Assembly (NCBI RefSeq): GCF_963678635.1
Contig: NC_087069.1
Span: 3,672,166 to 3,736,165, forward strand
Direction of reading: 5' to 3'
DNA length: 64,000 nt
Origin: Symsagittifera roscoffensis
Lineage: Eukaryota; Xenacoelomorpha; Acoela; Convolutidae
Part shown: in pieces, positions 53,057-64,000 of the stretch
Numbering within the stretch: position 1 is the first letter of the stretch
Layout: each line of letters opens with the position of its first letter
Notes under the pieces: model-generated
What the model was told of the DNA's origin: nothing
Seen by the model: only the letters and a program-made list of their open reading frames with translations
Database searches by the model: none
Made by a program: the position numbers and the translations under genes

Positions 53057-54540
53057 CCCATCCGGGGCTTAGAGAGTTTTTAGTTTTTAATTGGTTATTA
53101 TAGTGAAGGACGGGTGATGTAGTTTTATTTTGAAGTTTTGAGCAGTGACTTCTTGGAGAGAGGAGAGATGTAGTTGTTTGTGTAGATGGAAGAAGGCTGT
53201 TTTGCTCGAGTTTTAAGATGGGTCTCGTTGATCGTGGGTAGTTTTGGGTGTTTGTGTGAAGATTTCTGATCAATGCTATGATATATCGATTTCATTGAGT
53301 TTAGACCGAGAGTACGTGCAGGAGAAAGTTTGACTTCTCCGTGTGAAGTGCCAAGTGACAAGTATCGGTACGTGAAATCAACATCGAGATGGGTTTCCTT
53401 TGCTGCGATGTTGAGTCCGTACCTAAAAACCTTTGAGGGTAGTGACTTTGGCAGCAAACCAAATAGATTTGCAATTCCAGAGTTGGAATGTAGTCGAGTT
53501 GTCATCTCCTTTGCTGCTCGTTGCTTGAGCTATAAGAAATCTTTACAAACTGCTTTCATATGTTAACATCTTGTTGGTTAAGTTTTATTTTTGGTTATGA
53601 TTTAATATCAATTATTATCGCAAAAGCGTTTTTATTTTAGTTTGGTGATTTTAAAAAGTCACTCACCCTAGAGCAACTCTCGTCAAAAATAGAGTGTGGG
53701 TCACAAAGCTTGGTTATAGCGCGATGGGTTAGGCCGGCTATAGACCATGCTCAGGACGTCGCTCTGGTTGGTGAGGCCAGGAGTGGGCTATTATTGATGG
53801 TTTCTTTGTGCAGAGTCTTTTTTATGTTCAACATTTTTTACACTTTCATTACGTGTTTTTCTCGTTTTTGTTTTGGTTGTGTCCTTTTCTCAAAATTAGA
53901 ATAGTTTCTTTTTGAACATAAAAACTTGAAAATGGCTTTCAAAAGATGATTTTATCCAGTTTCAATTTGTGTTTAGGCCGGTTTGGGTACAGTGAGTTTT
54001 TTTTCTCGGTCATGCTATTAGTTTGTGGTTTTGTGGCGTTATTAAGCTGCGTTGGTTAGATGAAAACAAAGGAAAAGGAAAGTTTGAAAACGAGTTACAG
54101 TTGTTATCAGTGAAAGTTAAAATTGAAGTTAATTAAATAAACAATTCTTTGTGGGCGAGCTGTACGATTTTGAAAAAAGTGTGTGGTTTATGGACAAAGA
54201 ATTCAAAATTATAAAAGAAGCATCTTATAAAAAAGTTAGTTTTTTGCAATTCATTTGCAACTTTATGAATTTACTACATAGGAATATAATTTACTGCTAT
54301 GAAAATTACAATTTGTGAAATTACTGCTTTGAAAAGAAAAATTTACTGCTTCAATTACATATTGTGCTTGTTAAATTAAATTTGAAACTTTATAGAAAAT
54401 TGTTTTTAATTTTTTGTTTGTGTTTATTTGTTTTAGATGAATAAATGGTGAAATCTAAAATAGAAAAGTGAGACATATATAAAGAATGGTTAGTTTGTTT
54501 TTAAATTTTGAAGTTTAATTAAAGAATTATACTTACAAAC
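53057..54540 (-). mobile_element. 3' UTR of giant-family copy C
   Basis: It is homologous to 15307-16919, including GGCCGGCTATAGACCATGC (near 53732) and the GTTTGGGTACAG block (near 53980). The coding strand keeps the GTAAGTATAA donor near 54530. There is no supported gene; short frames such as 53125-53505 are explained by the repeat. Confidence 0.7.
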
Positions 54541-56246
54541 GGTTATCGTCGACAAAAAATCCATTTGGGAAATAAGTGCGAATAGTATCTGATGATGTGA
54601 GGAGCTTGGCAAGCATGTGGATTACACATTTAGTTTGAAGGATAGGTTGAAGCTCGGATGATATTGTGCTTATCACTATTGAGTGAGAATTCATGCGGCG
54701 TATTTTGGATTAGGTTATATAGCTTGTGATTGTTTTTAGTGTTGTGAATGTATTCTAGAGTTTGGACTTCGCAGGGCTGTATCTTTTTTGTGGGGGATGA
54801 TTATTGGGCGTGGTCCTTCAACATCAAGGGATTTGGTTAGTGGGCAGAATAATTTTATTTGTCTTATGTGGTCATAATTTCGGAGGATGCCGCCCCAAAA
54901 GAGGTTTTTTTTAGACAACAAGTGAAGTTTAGAAAGTATGGTGAGGTGCATTTGGAGTTAATGAAAGTGAATCTGTGTTGTGGGTTTCGTAATGGTGTGT
55001 TAGCTATGGAGTGGTTTTGAAAAATCTTAAAATAGGTGTATGTGTGGGTAAGCGTAGTGCGTAACATTATCTCATGCGAGTAGTGCTAGTCACGTTTTTT
55101 GGTGTGAGAAAATTAAAATTTATTGAAAAGTGATTAAACCTGTTGATAAGCTTTGGTGTCTCGGAGTGCAGTAGAAATAATATTATCAAAACTTTTGTTC
55201 AAGCTGTTAATTACAAATACATTTTGTTTTTTCATAAAAAAAAATTCAGTTAGTTATGTATTAGTGATTTTGTGCTGTATGACTGTATATTCCATATATT
55301 GTGCAATAGCTTGATCGTAGTGATTAATTGAAAGTCTGTTTGCTTTTTGCGCAAAAAAAATAGTTTAAATGTTTGCGTTAGTCCTATGGTTGTGAATTGT
55401 TTTTCATGTAGTGCTGTGGTTAGGTCGTGTAATCGGGATTGACACTTTTCATTGTCAGCTGGGTTATAGTATAAAGGGAGTGCTAGTATAATAGTGAAGT
55501 GGTTGTATGAGGTCCATAATAGTGTGGGAACCAGACTATACTCATCAACTTAAGTTCGTTTGTCGTTGTTAGTGGTCTGATACTAAGTGTATTGTGGGAA
55601 GAGTGGTAAGCTATCTTTTAAAAATTCATTAGTGTTTGTGTGGAGTGGGTGAAGGGAAAACAGTCGGGGTGGTCGGGGATGAAGATGTTTATAGGTTTTG
55701 GGGTGCTTTCGTTTGAATACTCTCTGGTTTTTTCTACTGTGGAGGCTGGGTTGGAGGATTCGGAGGAGGAAACGGATTGTGATAAGTGATGAATTGATAA
55801 TGTGTTAGTGTTTTGAAGCTGTTGTTGTAAAGTGATGAAACGTTCAAGCTCGTATTCTAGTTCCTCATTGATGGGGCTAGGGGGGTCGGGTTGATCACTT
55901 GTCATTGGAGAGAGGTTTGGGGTTGTGTCTGTGTAGGAAGAAGAGGCTGAGGAAGTTCACTTGGGACTTGGGGTGTGGAGCGGACGGAAGGGGGTTGCGA
56001 AAAAAAGGACGGGTCGGGCTCGGTGTTCTGAATTTCAACTTGGGTTCCAACATCGGAATTATTAAATTAAGGGATGGTATGAAAAACTGTGTTTGTGGAA
56101 TCATAAGAATCCATGCGTAGTGAATTTGTAGTGAATGAGGGCAAGGGAGAAGAAGTGAGGTCAGAAAATGATATGCTAGAAGAGTGTTGATAGAGATTGA
56201 ATGGTTAAGAAGGGGAACGGTTGAGGGATCCAATTTGGCGGCTCAT
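54541..56246 (-). pseudogene. ORF602 homologue, copy C
   Basis: ATG at 56246 gives MSRQIGSLNRS and then a stop within a few codons. Later pieces match the intact protein: ELERFITLQQQLQNTN (55618-55905; intact ELDNFITLQQQ), MLRTTLTHTYTYFKIFQNH (54864-55067; intact MLRTKQTHTYTYYRFIQNH) and GILRNYDHIRQIKLFCPLTKS (54736-54951). Many stops and shifts are present. The ATGA overlap with env is kept. Confidence 0.8.
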
Positions 56247-56786
56247 AGTGGGGTAAAACTATGGTAGCTCTGAGTACGAAAAATGGTAGTGTATGGCTGT
56301 TCTACGATTTCTTCGTATTTGTTTTCTATATTTGGTTGATGGGCTACTATATGAGTAACTGAGATTCGTGGGTAGCTATGACTTGTAGAGTCGGTTATTA
56401 TGAAATTTGTTAAATTGTGTTGCAGTAAGTGTTGTTTTTCTGTTGTCTTGTGAAGTACCGTATGCATTTGGTGTGATTCATAATTTCTTGTTATATTCGC
56501 TTATTTGAGGGTCTAACAGAATTTTAATAATTGAGTTTGAAAAAGTTCTACAAAAAAATCCTGCAAACAATATTGCTTTTTTGTTGACTTGTGTGTGTAT
56601 TGCACATGTGTTGAAGATTCCTTTTGATGATGAGAAGAGAAACCCAAAAAATATTACATAGCGTATAAGATAACAATCCTTCTAAGATAAAACAGGGCCA
56701 ACCTAGAAAGACGAGAAATTTGTTTTTTATATTTACAAAACAAAAAGTATTAATAGGTGAAACATCTTGTGGACGGTATTTCTCAC
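56243..56786 (-). pseudogene. env: Envelope C-terminal part, copy C
   Basis: It is homologous to the C-terminal third of the intact env: EKYRPQDVSPINTFCFV (near 56730-56785; intact EKYRPQDISPINIFSFV), GWPCFILE and the following membrane segments, broken by shifts. The tail at 56243-56467 ends FTPL and overlaps the ORF602 start. The upstream part is lost in the assembly gap. Confidence 0.75.
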
Positions 56787-56986
56787 NNNNNNNNNNNNNN
56801 NNNNNNNNNNNNNNNNNNNNNNNNNNNNNNNNNNNNNNNNNNNNNNNNNNNNNNNNNNNNNNNNNNNNNNNNNNNNNNNNNNNNNNNNNNNNNNNNNNNN
56901 NNNNNNNNNNNNNNNNNNNNNNNNNNNNNNNNNNNNNNNNNNNNNNNNNNNNNNNNNNNNNNNNNNNNNNNNNNNNNNNNNNNNNN
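56787..56986. other. Assembly gap, 200 N
   Basis: Two unrelated elements (giant-family copy C on the left, Gypsy-B on the right) meet here. The round number suggests a placeholder length. Confidence 0.95.
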
Positions 56987-57735
56987 AGGCTGTTTATGTT
57001 CATACGAGAGAGTTCTTGTTGGACCAGATTCGAACGTAGCAACAGATCCAAAGGCACCGGGTCCTTCTTTGATAGGATTTTTATTTCCGCTGCCTTTTCC
57101 ACCGGTAACTCGGGGTGTCCCGGAATTGGATGTTCAGATTTGTCCAGCCATCTCGTCAAGGGAAGCGCCTCATAGGGTTCTTTGTTCATAAACGAGAACC
57201 CCTCCTTGACTTCCGCCTGATTGGCTTGCTTCTGTTCAAGTCTTTCATAAAATTCAGTCTTCTTGCTGAGGCTGTCAGCTTTTTGATGTTTGTCACGCAT
57301 CCTGTGCTCGATTTATCAAATGGTAGCCGTCTAATCTGACTATCCACCGACCAATATAGCTCTGGTCCATCGAGTACGTTTTCAACCAGGATAACGCTCT
57401 ATTGTCCAATAAGTATGCGCAGTATTTCTCCACGATGTGATCACTGCAAACAATTCTGCCCTTGGTGCACCAAACTTCGTTTCAATGTCGCTCAACACTT
57501 TACTGCCATATGCATTGGGACAGAGAACTGTTCTCCCATTCCACTCCTGCTCCTGATGCAGTATTCCTGAGATTGCCACTACTGATGCATCTGTGTCAAG
57601 AACATACATGCCTTTTTCTATAGGCATGCCTAGTAGTGGCGCTTCGCACAGTTCTCGCTTTATGTTCTCGAAGGCAGCTTGCGCTTCTTCGTTCCATTCG
57701 AATTTCTTTCCTATGTTGCGCATCAGTTTCTGCAT
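56987..57735 (-). pseudogene. pol: Gypsy-B RNase H and connection region
   Basis: 57382-57735 holds the RNase H start, including YVLDTDASVVAISGILHQ and FGAPRAELFAVIT. A frame at 56987-57300 continues with MRDKHQKADSLSKK, which matches the R-x-x-x-x-x-ADxLS end of Gypsy RNase H, then an acidic linker toward integrase. A shift separates the two near 57310-57380. Integrase would lie beyond the gap and is not present. Confidence 0.75.
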
Positions 57736-58380
57736 GGGTACATTTTGTCTGCATATCCTTTTATGAACTCACGTTAATAACTGGCAAACCCTAGGAAGGT
57801 CATGAGTTATGTGTCTGTTCTGGGAGCCTTCCATGTCAACACAGCCTCCACTGCTTCCGGGTCCGGCCTCACGCCATGCCTGTCCACCATTCTTCCCTGA
57901 TACTTGGTTGAATCCCTAAGGGTTTCACATTTCGATGGTTTGCATTTCAAGCCTGCTCTTTTCATGCAGCCAAAGATCTCATCGAGCCAATCAATGTGGT
58001 CTGCCAAGGTGGGTGTTGCTATGAACACGTCATCCACGTAACACATGACCAGGTTCCCGTATTTCTTCGTCACTCTGGTCAAAGCCTGAGCCACCATTCT
58101 TTGAAAAGTGGCCGTGGCGTTGCACAAGCCAAAGGGCATCCTCTTCCACTGGTACAACCCCAATTCACATGCGAATACGGTCTTTTCTCTGTTTTTCTTC
58201 CGCATAGGGACCTGCCAGAAGGCAGAACCCAAGTCCAGTGTGGTGAAGAACTTGGCGTCCCCAAATTTCCAGAGGCTCTCGTCTATTCGCGGTATCGGGT
58301 ACGCATCCTTTTTTGTCACTGCGTTCAGGTAACGAAAGTCGCAACAGAACCTGAACTGCCCCCTTTTTCTTGGCCATGAC
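57736..58380 (-). pseudogene. pol: Gypsy-B reverse transcriptase
   Basis: 57807-58319 encodes the RT core: KFFTTLDLGSAFWQVPM, RMPFGLCNATATFQRM and the catalytic CYVDDVFIATPT (about 58011-58045), ending in WKAPRTDT. An N-terminal piece in another frame (AKKKGAVQ..., to 58377) shows a frame break near 58320, and the thumb beyond 57807 is out of frame. RT identity as Ty3/Gypsy is clear. Residues in the catalytic box are intact, but the gene is broken. Confidence 0.85.
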
Positions 58381-58607
58381 TACCCCTCAAGCCCAAGGCG
58401 ATTTCGAGGGTTCTATCATGTCGTATTCGAGCAACATTTCTATTTCCGCTCGGCACGCATCCGATTTATGAGGCGTCATTCCCCTTGCGCCTTCCCTATG
58501 AGGAATCGCACCTTCCTCTTATTCTATTTCGTGTTCGACGAAGTTGCAGCAACCGATATCCGCCTTATGTTTTGAAAATACGTCCGCATTACGATTTGAA
58601 ACCGCCC

Positions 58608-59066
58608 TTAATGATTCAAAATTCCTTCACCTATTTTGCCTCTCAAATGTTCTATCTCCGGTAAAACCGGTTTTTCGGATTCTAGTTCATATGAAGAGGG
58701 GCGTTCCGGAAAGTTCGAGCAGCTCGACAAGCCGTCATCCGTTTCGGATTTCATTGAAAACAGTTTATTAATAGAATTAAATTCGTCAATTCTCTTTAAA
58801 ACTTTATCCTTATCAGCATGATTCGGGCAGTCTTTCACACTATATGTCTTCAAGTTTTGTGTCTCCTCATAGTCGGTTTTCAGCGGCAAAGCGTAACCAA
58901 GTTTCTTTCCACGCTGGATCGTAACCGTGGTGTCCAGTGTGTTCAACAACACACTAGCACACAGCCCGTTTCGTGTTACTGAAAAGCTCCGGCCTAAAAT
59001 CATCGAGCTTCGACTATTTGGATTCGGTACCAGACAAATTTCTTTACCATCACTTAGCGAATTCAA
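58608..59066 (-). pseudogene. pol: Gypsy-B pol N-terminal linker
   Basis: A 152-codon frame between protease and RT: VPNPNSRSSMILGRSFSVTR and an acidic Ser-rich part ending in a Glu/Lys-rich helix. It is a non-catalytic linker. The region 58381-58607 toward RT is degraded. Confidence 0.55.
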
Positions 59067-59275
59067 TTTCTCATCCTAAAAACTGCTTTTACAGCTTGTC
59101 CCGGATATAGTTTTACCTTTCTATCTAAAAAAATTGGTACCTTGTTTTCATCTGTTATTATTCTATTAATTGGTTTCTTAACATACTACCGTTTCGGGTT
59201 TCTAATCCTTATTAGGCCGTTGTTCAAGTCAATCATCACATCGAAGTTCCGGATAAAATCACGGCCGAGGATGAA

Positions 59276-59548
59276 TTAGTCTGAATTGTCTAAATTCTCA
59301 ACCACCAGGAAGCTCATCCAAAGATTGCGTCCTCCCATGTGAAGGAAGGTTATTGGTATCCTTCCGGCCACGTAGAATACTCCGCGGTTGGCGGCCGCCA
59401 ATCTGAGGTTCGTTGGAATTAGATCATCCCTCGTGAAGCCCATTCTTTCCCAAGTCTTTATTGGCATCACGCTTACCAATGCTCCTGTATCCACTAGTCC
59501 AGTTACTCCGATTTTCGTCCCATTGGTGTCTAGCAGATGTGCAGTCAC
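59276..59548 (-). pseudogene. pro: Gypsy-B aspartic protease
   Basis: A frame with the active site GLVDTGALVSVMP (about 59460-59495), a flap-like region and a TAG stop at ENLDNSD. Protease sequence continues in frame after the stop (ILGRDFIRNFDVMIDL) to about 59180, so a single in-frame stop interrupts the gene. It would cleave the Gag-Pol precursor. Confidence 0.8.
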
Positions 59549-59670
59549 ATCTGTTTCGTATCCTATGTGTACTAATCTTGCTTTATCATGGCATCTTGGC
59601 CGACTCTACGGACCTTAAGTTCTTCCTGACCCAAATAGATTTGCCTCATATGGTCACTATCTGTTGTGAC

Positions 59671-60111
59671 CTAGGTCCTAGTGTAGACACTTATCCCGTC
59701 AACGTTCAACATCACTTGATACGGTCCATAGACTTCCACGTAGCGCCCGTGGAGTTTCTTTGTTCGAAGGCCACCTGATGTCAACAATGCTCGTACAGCC
59801 CTCAACTCTGTGCGTGGCTCTACTTGTCTCAGATAATCTGCATATGTGTCTAAATGCATCATAGTGCACTCTGACATTTCACTTAGGTTCCTGATCACCT
59901 GATGTCCAGCATATGAAATTATTGACTGTATTCTGCTTCCCTGTGGCACCATTCCGAACGTCTGGCCACAAATCACGTTTAGTGTCATGCTCAAACTGCT
60001 GGGTGTTTTCGTTTCTTCAACATCTGATGCCTCAAAAGCGTTTAGTTTTTCCTGAATTTTCTCATTCTCTAGTTCGAGCTTCACCTTTTGTTCGATCTCC
60101 TTTGTCACCAA
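59671..60111 (-). pseudogene. Gypsy-B pre-protease segment
   Basis: A 146-codon frame upstream of protease, beginning with a Glu/Lys-rich helix (coiled-coil-like) and followed by a region with LRAVRALLTSGGLRTK and YVEVYGPYQVMLNV. Its position between nucleocapsid and protease fits a Gag-Pol linker. I recognise no domain with confidence. Confidence 0.45.
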
Positions 60112-60153
60112 CTCCTGTTGGACTCTGTTTAGAGCATCCCTCGCGGCTGCCCT

Positions 60154-60942
60154 TTAGTCGACCTTGAAGTCATCCGCCGCAGTCATTGGTCCAGGTTCAC
60201 GCATTTCTTCAGGTTCTGCTTGCATCTTCTTTGTTGCCAGCTCTTGTGGTTTCTCCTTCCTGCGTGCCTCCGCTTCACTCAATAGGCGAGCCTTGATAGC
60301 TTTCACACCCGATAAAGCTTCCTCATGCCTTGGATGCTTGATATCTGCCACAGCATTCCAAAATTGCGGACAATCCGATTTAAAATGACCTTCCAAATTA
60401 CCAAAGAATTACGTTAGACCGAATTTCGCAATTACTACTCTCATGAAATCTTCATGATCGACCCCTGACGCATCTTCATCCTCGAGTCTAAAGCCTATTG
60501 CTTTCATGCCCTATTTGTAGGTTGGGCATGCTGACACATGATGGACCGTCGAACTGCAATTTGCACAAGAGCGTCTCTTTTTCATATCTTCATTTGGTTT
60601 GCACCAGTTGTTACGTTGGTTTGCTGGTCCATTGTTAAAATCGCCATAATTGTTTTTGTAGTATCCAGATCTCGACGGAGGCTTCAGTAAAAGATATTCT
60701 TTTGACTTGAGTCTCAACTCCTCTGGTGTTGGCGCATTGGTTGAAAGCGGTGTGTAATGCGTCGCTAACATCGTTCGAGGCTCATCATTCGTTACACCAT
60801 CGATGAATTTTGAGGCTACTGCTAGGTTCATCCTTCTATTCGACTCATCTTCTTGGCTACGCCTTCTCAGCATCTCCAAATTTTCTAGAAACTTGTCTAT
60901 CGTGTCGTCTTCACGTTGCCTCCGTTTCTCAAAGCGCATCAT
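60154..60942 (-). pseudogene. gag: Gypsy-B capsid end and nucleocapsid
   Basis: 60511-60942 ends with the CCHC knuckle CANCSSTVHHVSAC (about 60526-60570) after a capsid C-terminal part (DDTIDKFLENLEMLRRRSQ). 60154-60396 carries a second, incomplete knuckle (EGHFKSDCPQFW) whose leading cysteines lie out of frame or are mutated. It then has a Lys/Glu-rich helix. Double knuckles bind genomic RNA. Shifts separate the pieces. Confidence 0.75.
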
Positions 60943-61262
60943 CGCTTAGTGTCCTTGCATCCCTGAGCCAAAACGATTTAACAAGATTTCAAAGATCTTC
61001 TATGCAGTGTCTCGCTTGTATAGCTTTTTGGCGATTACACATTTTAAAGCTGTCTCTTGCAGGTTACTGGTGAGCGCACTGCATTCTTGTCTTTCCGACA
61101 AGTCCTCCTCTTCAAAATGCAGATTCATTACCTCTATCCAGGTATCAATACAGCCATCAGATTCATCTTTATAGCATCTTGGCTTCTTAAAAAGCCTTCT
61201 GGACTTTCCACTGCGTTCATTGGCTCATGATAACCTCGTTAGGAATGTTTCCAAGGACCTGT

Positions 61263-62945
61263 TCAGAGGTTCAAAGGCTGTGGCCATTGATTAAGCGTGC
61301 CTTGAATGCCCTGCTTGAGCATCATTGCCTCCTGATAGAGGCTCTGGATTTTCCCTCCTGTCCGAAGCACTGGGATGACTTCTTCCTTGATTCGCATGAC
61401 TCCAGTTCCTGGAATCACATCTCCCAGTCGCATGTGTATCTTGCGTCGGTCGTTCGTTTGAGGGGAGTCTGTTGCCAGTTGAACTTTCTCTGATGTTTGG
61501 GCCCCGTGGCCTATTGTCCCCTGTGGCATAGCTGGATGAATTGCCTCTTCATCTAGTGGATCCATGTGTCCTTCTCCTATTTGGCTGTTCATTGAAGTTC
61601 ACTCTCGGCTCCCTGCTGAGTTCTCCCGAGTTTGGCCCTTATTTTGGTCCACTCTTGCTGCCTAGTAGCCCGTCCAACCTATCCATGATAGCCTGAGTTC
61701 GCCTCTCCATCATCGCGTCTATCTTCGTGTCAAGAATCCCAAGAGTCTGCTGTTAGTGAGTTCTCAACCTCTCCGTGTCATCTCTCAATCGTAACTCTCT
61801 CTGCTCAGCTTCCCTCGTCATTCGCGACAAGTTCTTAGCCAAGTGTTCATCCGTTCTCTCCTTCAAGCGTTTTTCGCTTCTGCTAACTTCTTGCCTGTTG
61901 TGGTTGATCTCTTCCCGCAGGTTTTCTCTCTCGACGTGGACTGCCCTTTCTAGTTCACTCATTCTTAAGGACATCTGTTCATTCTGTTCTTCTATGCTGC
62001 CCACCATGTTGGTCAAGGCTTCTTCGATTAATGCTCCGTTGTCCACTAATGGCGTCACAAGTGGCGGTGTCTCCCTGTCGGTTCCAGGTAGCTTGGTGCT
62101 GGTCGAGATTTGGGTCTTGATTCTCTGCCTCGACGTCTCTTCATGATCCACTTCTGGATCCGCTGGTGGGTTACATAGCCCTGTGTTTCTGTTCTTTACA
62201 GTTCGCATCTCCGAATTCGTAATGGTCACAAAGTCTCCCAAGATCCGTTTGTGGTCTTGCTTATTGCCCTCAATACACCAATTTGGTCCATGGAGCCAGT
62301 CTCTCTATCGGTGTATGCGTCAATCTCCTGAGTCGAACTATTGAGGCTGACTTGAGATCCGAAGTCATCTTGCTCGTCATCATCCTCCTCTTCTTCCTGG
62401 GTTTCTGCTTCATCGCCTGTACCCGTTCCCATGGTAAATGAAAAGAAGTTTCCCAAAGTGTTCTTCACTCCTTCTGAAAACGAGGAGGACGTTGCCGGTT
62501 TCTTCATTACGCCATGCATCATGGTGTTGTCTGTGGGTGATCTTGTACTCGCCACGTTTTCAGTAGAGATCTCGGACTGTTCCGACATCTCCTCACGGTC
62601 CAGTGTCCCGGTGGAAGTGGCAAAAGATTGGCCTTGTTCTAGCGGAGTTGATTCACTCGCCAATCTTCTGTTTCCTCTCCCTTCAGGTCCATGTCCGTCT
62701 CAGTTCTCATCTATGGCAGGTTCCGGATGGACCTCCACTTCTATTATTACCTTTTGTCCTTCTGAGGAATTTTGACTCCTTGTTTCAACCATTCCGCCTG
62801 AAACTTTCTCCCCTTTGTCGGTGCGGGTTTGTGTGATCCTTTCCACAAAAGGGTCGCTCATTGCCTTCCTTTGTTTCTCTGGTATGAATTTTCTAGAGCT
62901 ATAACTTAGTTCAGGTATCCTTGGCTTGTCTACACTCATTTTCAA
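61263..62945 (-). pseudogene. gag: Gypsy-B gag N-terminal region
   Basis: Four frames (62700-62945, 62226-62663, 61753-62241, 61263-61592) form a long, mostly acidic and disordered N-terminal region. They include an Asp/Glu run (EEEEDDDEQDD) and a coiled-coil-like stretch (SEKRLKERTDEHLAKNLSR). They overlap or abut in different frames and so look like one gag broken by shifts. The capsid itself (60943-61262) is poorly preserved. The assignment rests on position and continuity. Confidence 0.55.
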
Positions 62946-63668
62946 TTAATCACTTCTTACTGCTTATACACTCAATTCGATTGCTAGTGTCCTTATAGTT
63001 TGACTATCAATAATAATGACACAACACAATAAATATCACAAGATTCTATTAAATAATGACCACGAATCCCTGTATGTTATCACAGTACAGCGTGTATACA
63101 ATTTATTCACAATAATCGATTATTGGATGTAAGATATGAAGCTAGCACAATCTGAAGCTAGCTCACTACCTAATCAAAAACAGATGTTTTTGAATTAAAA
63201 GCCAAAAATGAAGAAAAATAAAAATATTTTCAATGAAAAACGTATGTGTTTTGTACTTTAGTCAGCCGCAATGTAATTGTTGAACTTGTTTGTAAAGAAG
63301 GAGCTTTCCCTGTTCGGTGCTGCACCAAACAGACAAAAATTGAAGGCAGTTATTTTCTCAAGTGGGCGTCTATTGCACCCACCGAGTCCTGTGTTACCTA
63401 TCTGCCTGCGAATTGGCCGAGCTAGACCTACAAAAATCCTCAAGGCAATCAATTTTCCAAAAATGGTTTGGATTTCAATCCACACAAATCAGTGAAAAAA
63501 CTCTTGTTATGTTTAGATCTAGTGTCGCGAATATCCGGGTTTAGACCTGTTTTGTTCTAGTCTGGTCTTTTATTAAAGGCAAGTTACCAGTGCAGTCACT
63601 GGTTACTAGTCTGTCTCCTAATAACCTTTCACTATTTACTTTTCTTTTGTCTTTTTAAGTTTTGACAA
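62946..63668. other. Probable 5' leader/LTR zone of Gypsy-B
   Basis: No supported gene; frames at 63258-63544 on both strands have no domain. The region should contain the leader and 5' LTR of Gypsy-B, but the 3' LTR is not in the window, so no boundaries can be given. It holds the hairpin at 63310-63332. Confidence 0.4.
63310..63332. repeat. Near-perfect 11-bp inverted repeat
   Basis: CTGTTCGGTGC and GCACCAAACAG are separated by one base, with 10 of 11 positions paired. Confidence 0.6.
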
Positions 63669-64000
63669 AAATAAGACCCCTCCGGATTGGCAAAAACAGG
63701 ACCCCTGCGATTGGCAGAAAAAGAACCCTTCCGGATTGGCAAAATTGGGACCCATCCGGATTGGCAAAAATAGGACCCTAACGGATTGGCCAAATTGGAC
63801 CTTTCTGGATTCTCAAAATGGGACCCATCCGGATTGGCAAAATAGGATCCTTCCAGATTGGCAAAAATAGGACACCTCAGGATTGGCAAAAATAGGACCC
63901 CTCAGGATAGGCAAAAATAGGACCCTTCCGGATAAAGGATTCTTCAGGATTGGCAAAAATATGACCCCTCCTGATTGGCAAAATTGGGGACCCCTCCGGT
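63669..64000. repeat. Minisatellite, about 26-bp unit
   Basis: About 13 imperfect copies of a unit close to GGATTGGCAAAAATAGGACCCCTCC. Units differ by small deletions and substitutions. The array continues past the window edge. A minus-strand frame across it is a by-product. Confidence 0.9.

Noticed and set aside
58000-59800. Plus-strand frames in the Gypsy-B region
   Set aside because: They are antisense to clear RT and protease domains.
63669-64000. CRISPR-like array
   Set aside because: The units are contiguous tandem repeats without unique spacers, in a eukaryotic setting.

Overview
The window reads as repeat-rich, AT-rich nuclear DNA of an invertebrate animal. I see no operons, rRNA or tRNA genes, and no convincing single-copy host gene. 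Nearly every recognisable coding stretch belongs to a retrotransposon or a Polinton/Maverick. The host cannot be named from the sequence. The Polinton polymerase and the right-hand Gypsy element resemble families I know from aquatic invertebrates such as cnidarians, but that is an impression and not a match I can run.

Layout. (a) 1-2675, minus: the 5' part of Gypsy element A, with gag, an in-frame stop, then protease-RT running off the left edge. (b) 2675-12875: a duplicated block. Two near-identical segments (2675-5533 and 6727-9352) each carry a flank, an LTR and the 3' end of one retroelement family. The second copy continues as a decayed element to about 12875. Between them lies about 1.2 kb of another repeat. 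(c) 14897-34236, minus: a complete giant LTR retrotransposon of 19,340 bp. Its 410-bp LTRs run TG to CA, differ at one position, and are flanked by a 4-bp target duplication GTTC. On the coding strand the order is LTR, leader, ORF155, gag, zinc knuckle/protease, RT/RNase H, integrase, two tiny membrane ORFs, a 376-codon frame without ATG, an envelope-like glycoprotein, a 602-residue accessory ORF, a long 3' UTR, LTR. Several of these frames are joined by stop/start overlaps. (d) 35.7-50.4 kb: a degraded Polinton with a minus-strand packaging ATPase, a minus-strand unknown gene, a repeat array with CRE-like palindromes, and a plus-strand protein-primed-type DNA polymerase B. The N-terminal block of that polymerase is tandemly doubled and the C-terminal block tripled. 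(e) 52681-56786, minus: a diverged copy of the giant family's 3' end, cut by a 200-N gap (56787-56986). (f) 56987-62945, minus: a second Gypsy element with many frame breaks. (g) 63669-64000: a minisatellite of about 26 bp per unit.

How the parts relate. Four loci (3.7, 7.6, 14.9-34.2 and 52.7 kb) belong to the giant family. Comparing them shows which features are shared: the ATGA overlap joining env to the accessory ORF, a GT-AG donor after that ORF, and structured motifs in the LTR and 3' UTR. The giant element is young by LTR identity, yet its gag, pol and env frames carry single in-frame stops and homopolymer frameshifts. These could be decay, assembly error or recoding. The most unusual system is the retrovirus-like 3' module of the giant element, described in the findings.
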